From Firmicutes bacterium CAG:110 (GTDB lineage: Bacteria; Bacillota; Clostridia; Oscillospirales; Oscillospiraceae), in the NCBI GenBank assembly GCA_000434635.1, contig HF988078.1:22986-28522 (forward strand): DNA of 5,537 nt, written 5' to 3'. The position numbers and the translations under genes were made by a program. The notes under the pieces are model-generated. The model made no database searches. It was not told the origin of the DNA and saw only the letters and a list, made by a program, of their open reading frames with translations. Shown here one piece after another: positions 5,203 through 5,537 of the stretch (position 1 is the stretch's first letter; each line of letters begins with the position of its first letter).

Positions 5203-5537
5203 TCAGTCTCTTCTCCTGCGGCCGTTACCGCCGAAGATCACCAGCAGACGCAGAAGCTGCGCCAGAGCAGTGGCAGTAGCGGCGACGTAGGTCAGCGCGG
5301 CGGCGGTGAGGGTTTTCTTAGCACCCTTCTGTTCCTCCTCCGTCAGCAGGCCGCCCTCGTCGATGGCGACAAGAGCGCGGTGGCTGGCGTTGAATTCCAC
5401 GGGAAGGGTCACCAGCTGGAACACCAGGGAAAGACCAAAGCAGGCGATGCCAAGATATACGAAGAAATAGGAAACATCCGCCGCGTAGGACAGCAGCAGG
5501 CCAATGAGAATCAGCGGCATGGCCAGCTTCGAGCCGA
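5203..5537 (-). CDS. Zinc metallopeptidase, YugP-like, C-terminal part (5' end outside window)
   Basis: About 110 codons are visible and the frame runs off the right edge, so the ATG at 5520 is internal. The segment matches the C-terminal half of the membrane zinc peptidase family PF04298 (B. subtilis YugP type). It has a hydrophobic pair of helices (about residues 6-18 and 22-42 of the visible part), then the family-typical LPVEFNASHRAL, an acidic stretch with EGGLLTEEE, and AKKTLTAAALTYVAATATALAQLLRLL forming a last membrane helix. It ends in a basic tail (GRRRRD). The zinc-binding HExxH motif would lie in the missing N-terminal part, so activity cannot be judged. The biological substrate of this family is not well defined. 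The gene ends at a strong terminator and is therefore transcriptionally separate from the AbrB operon, apart from any read-through. Confidence 0.88.
   Translation of the reverse strand, partial: GSKLAMPLILIGLLLSYAADVSYFFVYLGIACFGLSLVFQLVTLPVEFNASHRALVAIDEGGLLTEEEQKGAKKTLTAAALTYVAATATALAQLLRLLVIFGGNGRRRRD

Overview
This 5.5 kb window is densely coding, fairly GC-rich bacterial chromosome. Short operons, strong AGGAGG-type ribosome binding sites, sigma-A-type promoters and protein families such as a YugP-like zinc metallopeptidase and a YnbB-like PLP enzyme suggest a Firmicute. A gut-type clostridium (Oscillospiraceae/Ruminococcaceae-like) is my best inference; no rRNA or other taxonomic marker is present to prove it.

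Left part, plus strand (1-1663): the 3' two-thirds of a nicotinate phosphoribosyltransferase gene (pncB), an overlapping gene for a small multi-pass membrane protein of unknown function, and a short GIY-YIG nuclease-like gene (UPF0213 type). These look like one co-transcribed group ending at a large hairpin (1670-1721), which also lies downstream of the convergent gene to its right.

Right part, minus strand (1742-5537), read right to left. First comes the C-terminal end of a YugP-like zinc metallopeptidase, closed by a textbook intrinsic terminator. Next is a three-gene operon: an AbrB/SpoVT-type small regulator, a methionine gamma-lyase/aluminium-resistance-family PLP enzyme (PF06838 type) and a ten-helix EamA/DMT-type transporter, closed by a second terminator. 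Last is a monocistronic TraX-family membrane protein with its own promoter.

The most striking non-coding structure is that both minus-strand terminators are physically merged with the promoter of the next gene. At 5118-5157 a perfect consensus promoter (TTGACA, 17 bp, TATAAT) has its -35 box in the loop of the terminator hairpin. At 2538-2596 the -35 box is formed by the foot of the terminator stem plus its T-run. The operon likely couples a local regulator to a PLP-dependent amino-acid/sulfur enzyme and a small-molecule transporter. I saw no mobile element, CRISPR array, tRNA or rRNA. No gene-free stretch exceeds 300 bases. Several apparent gene starts were moved inward on ribosome-binding-site evidence.
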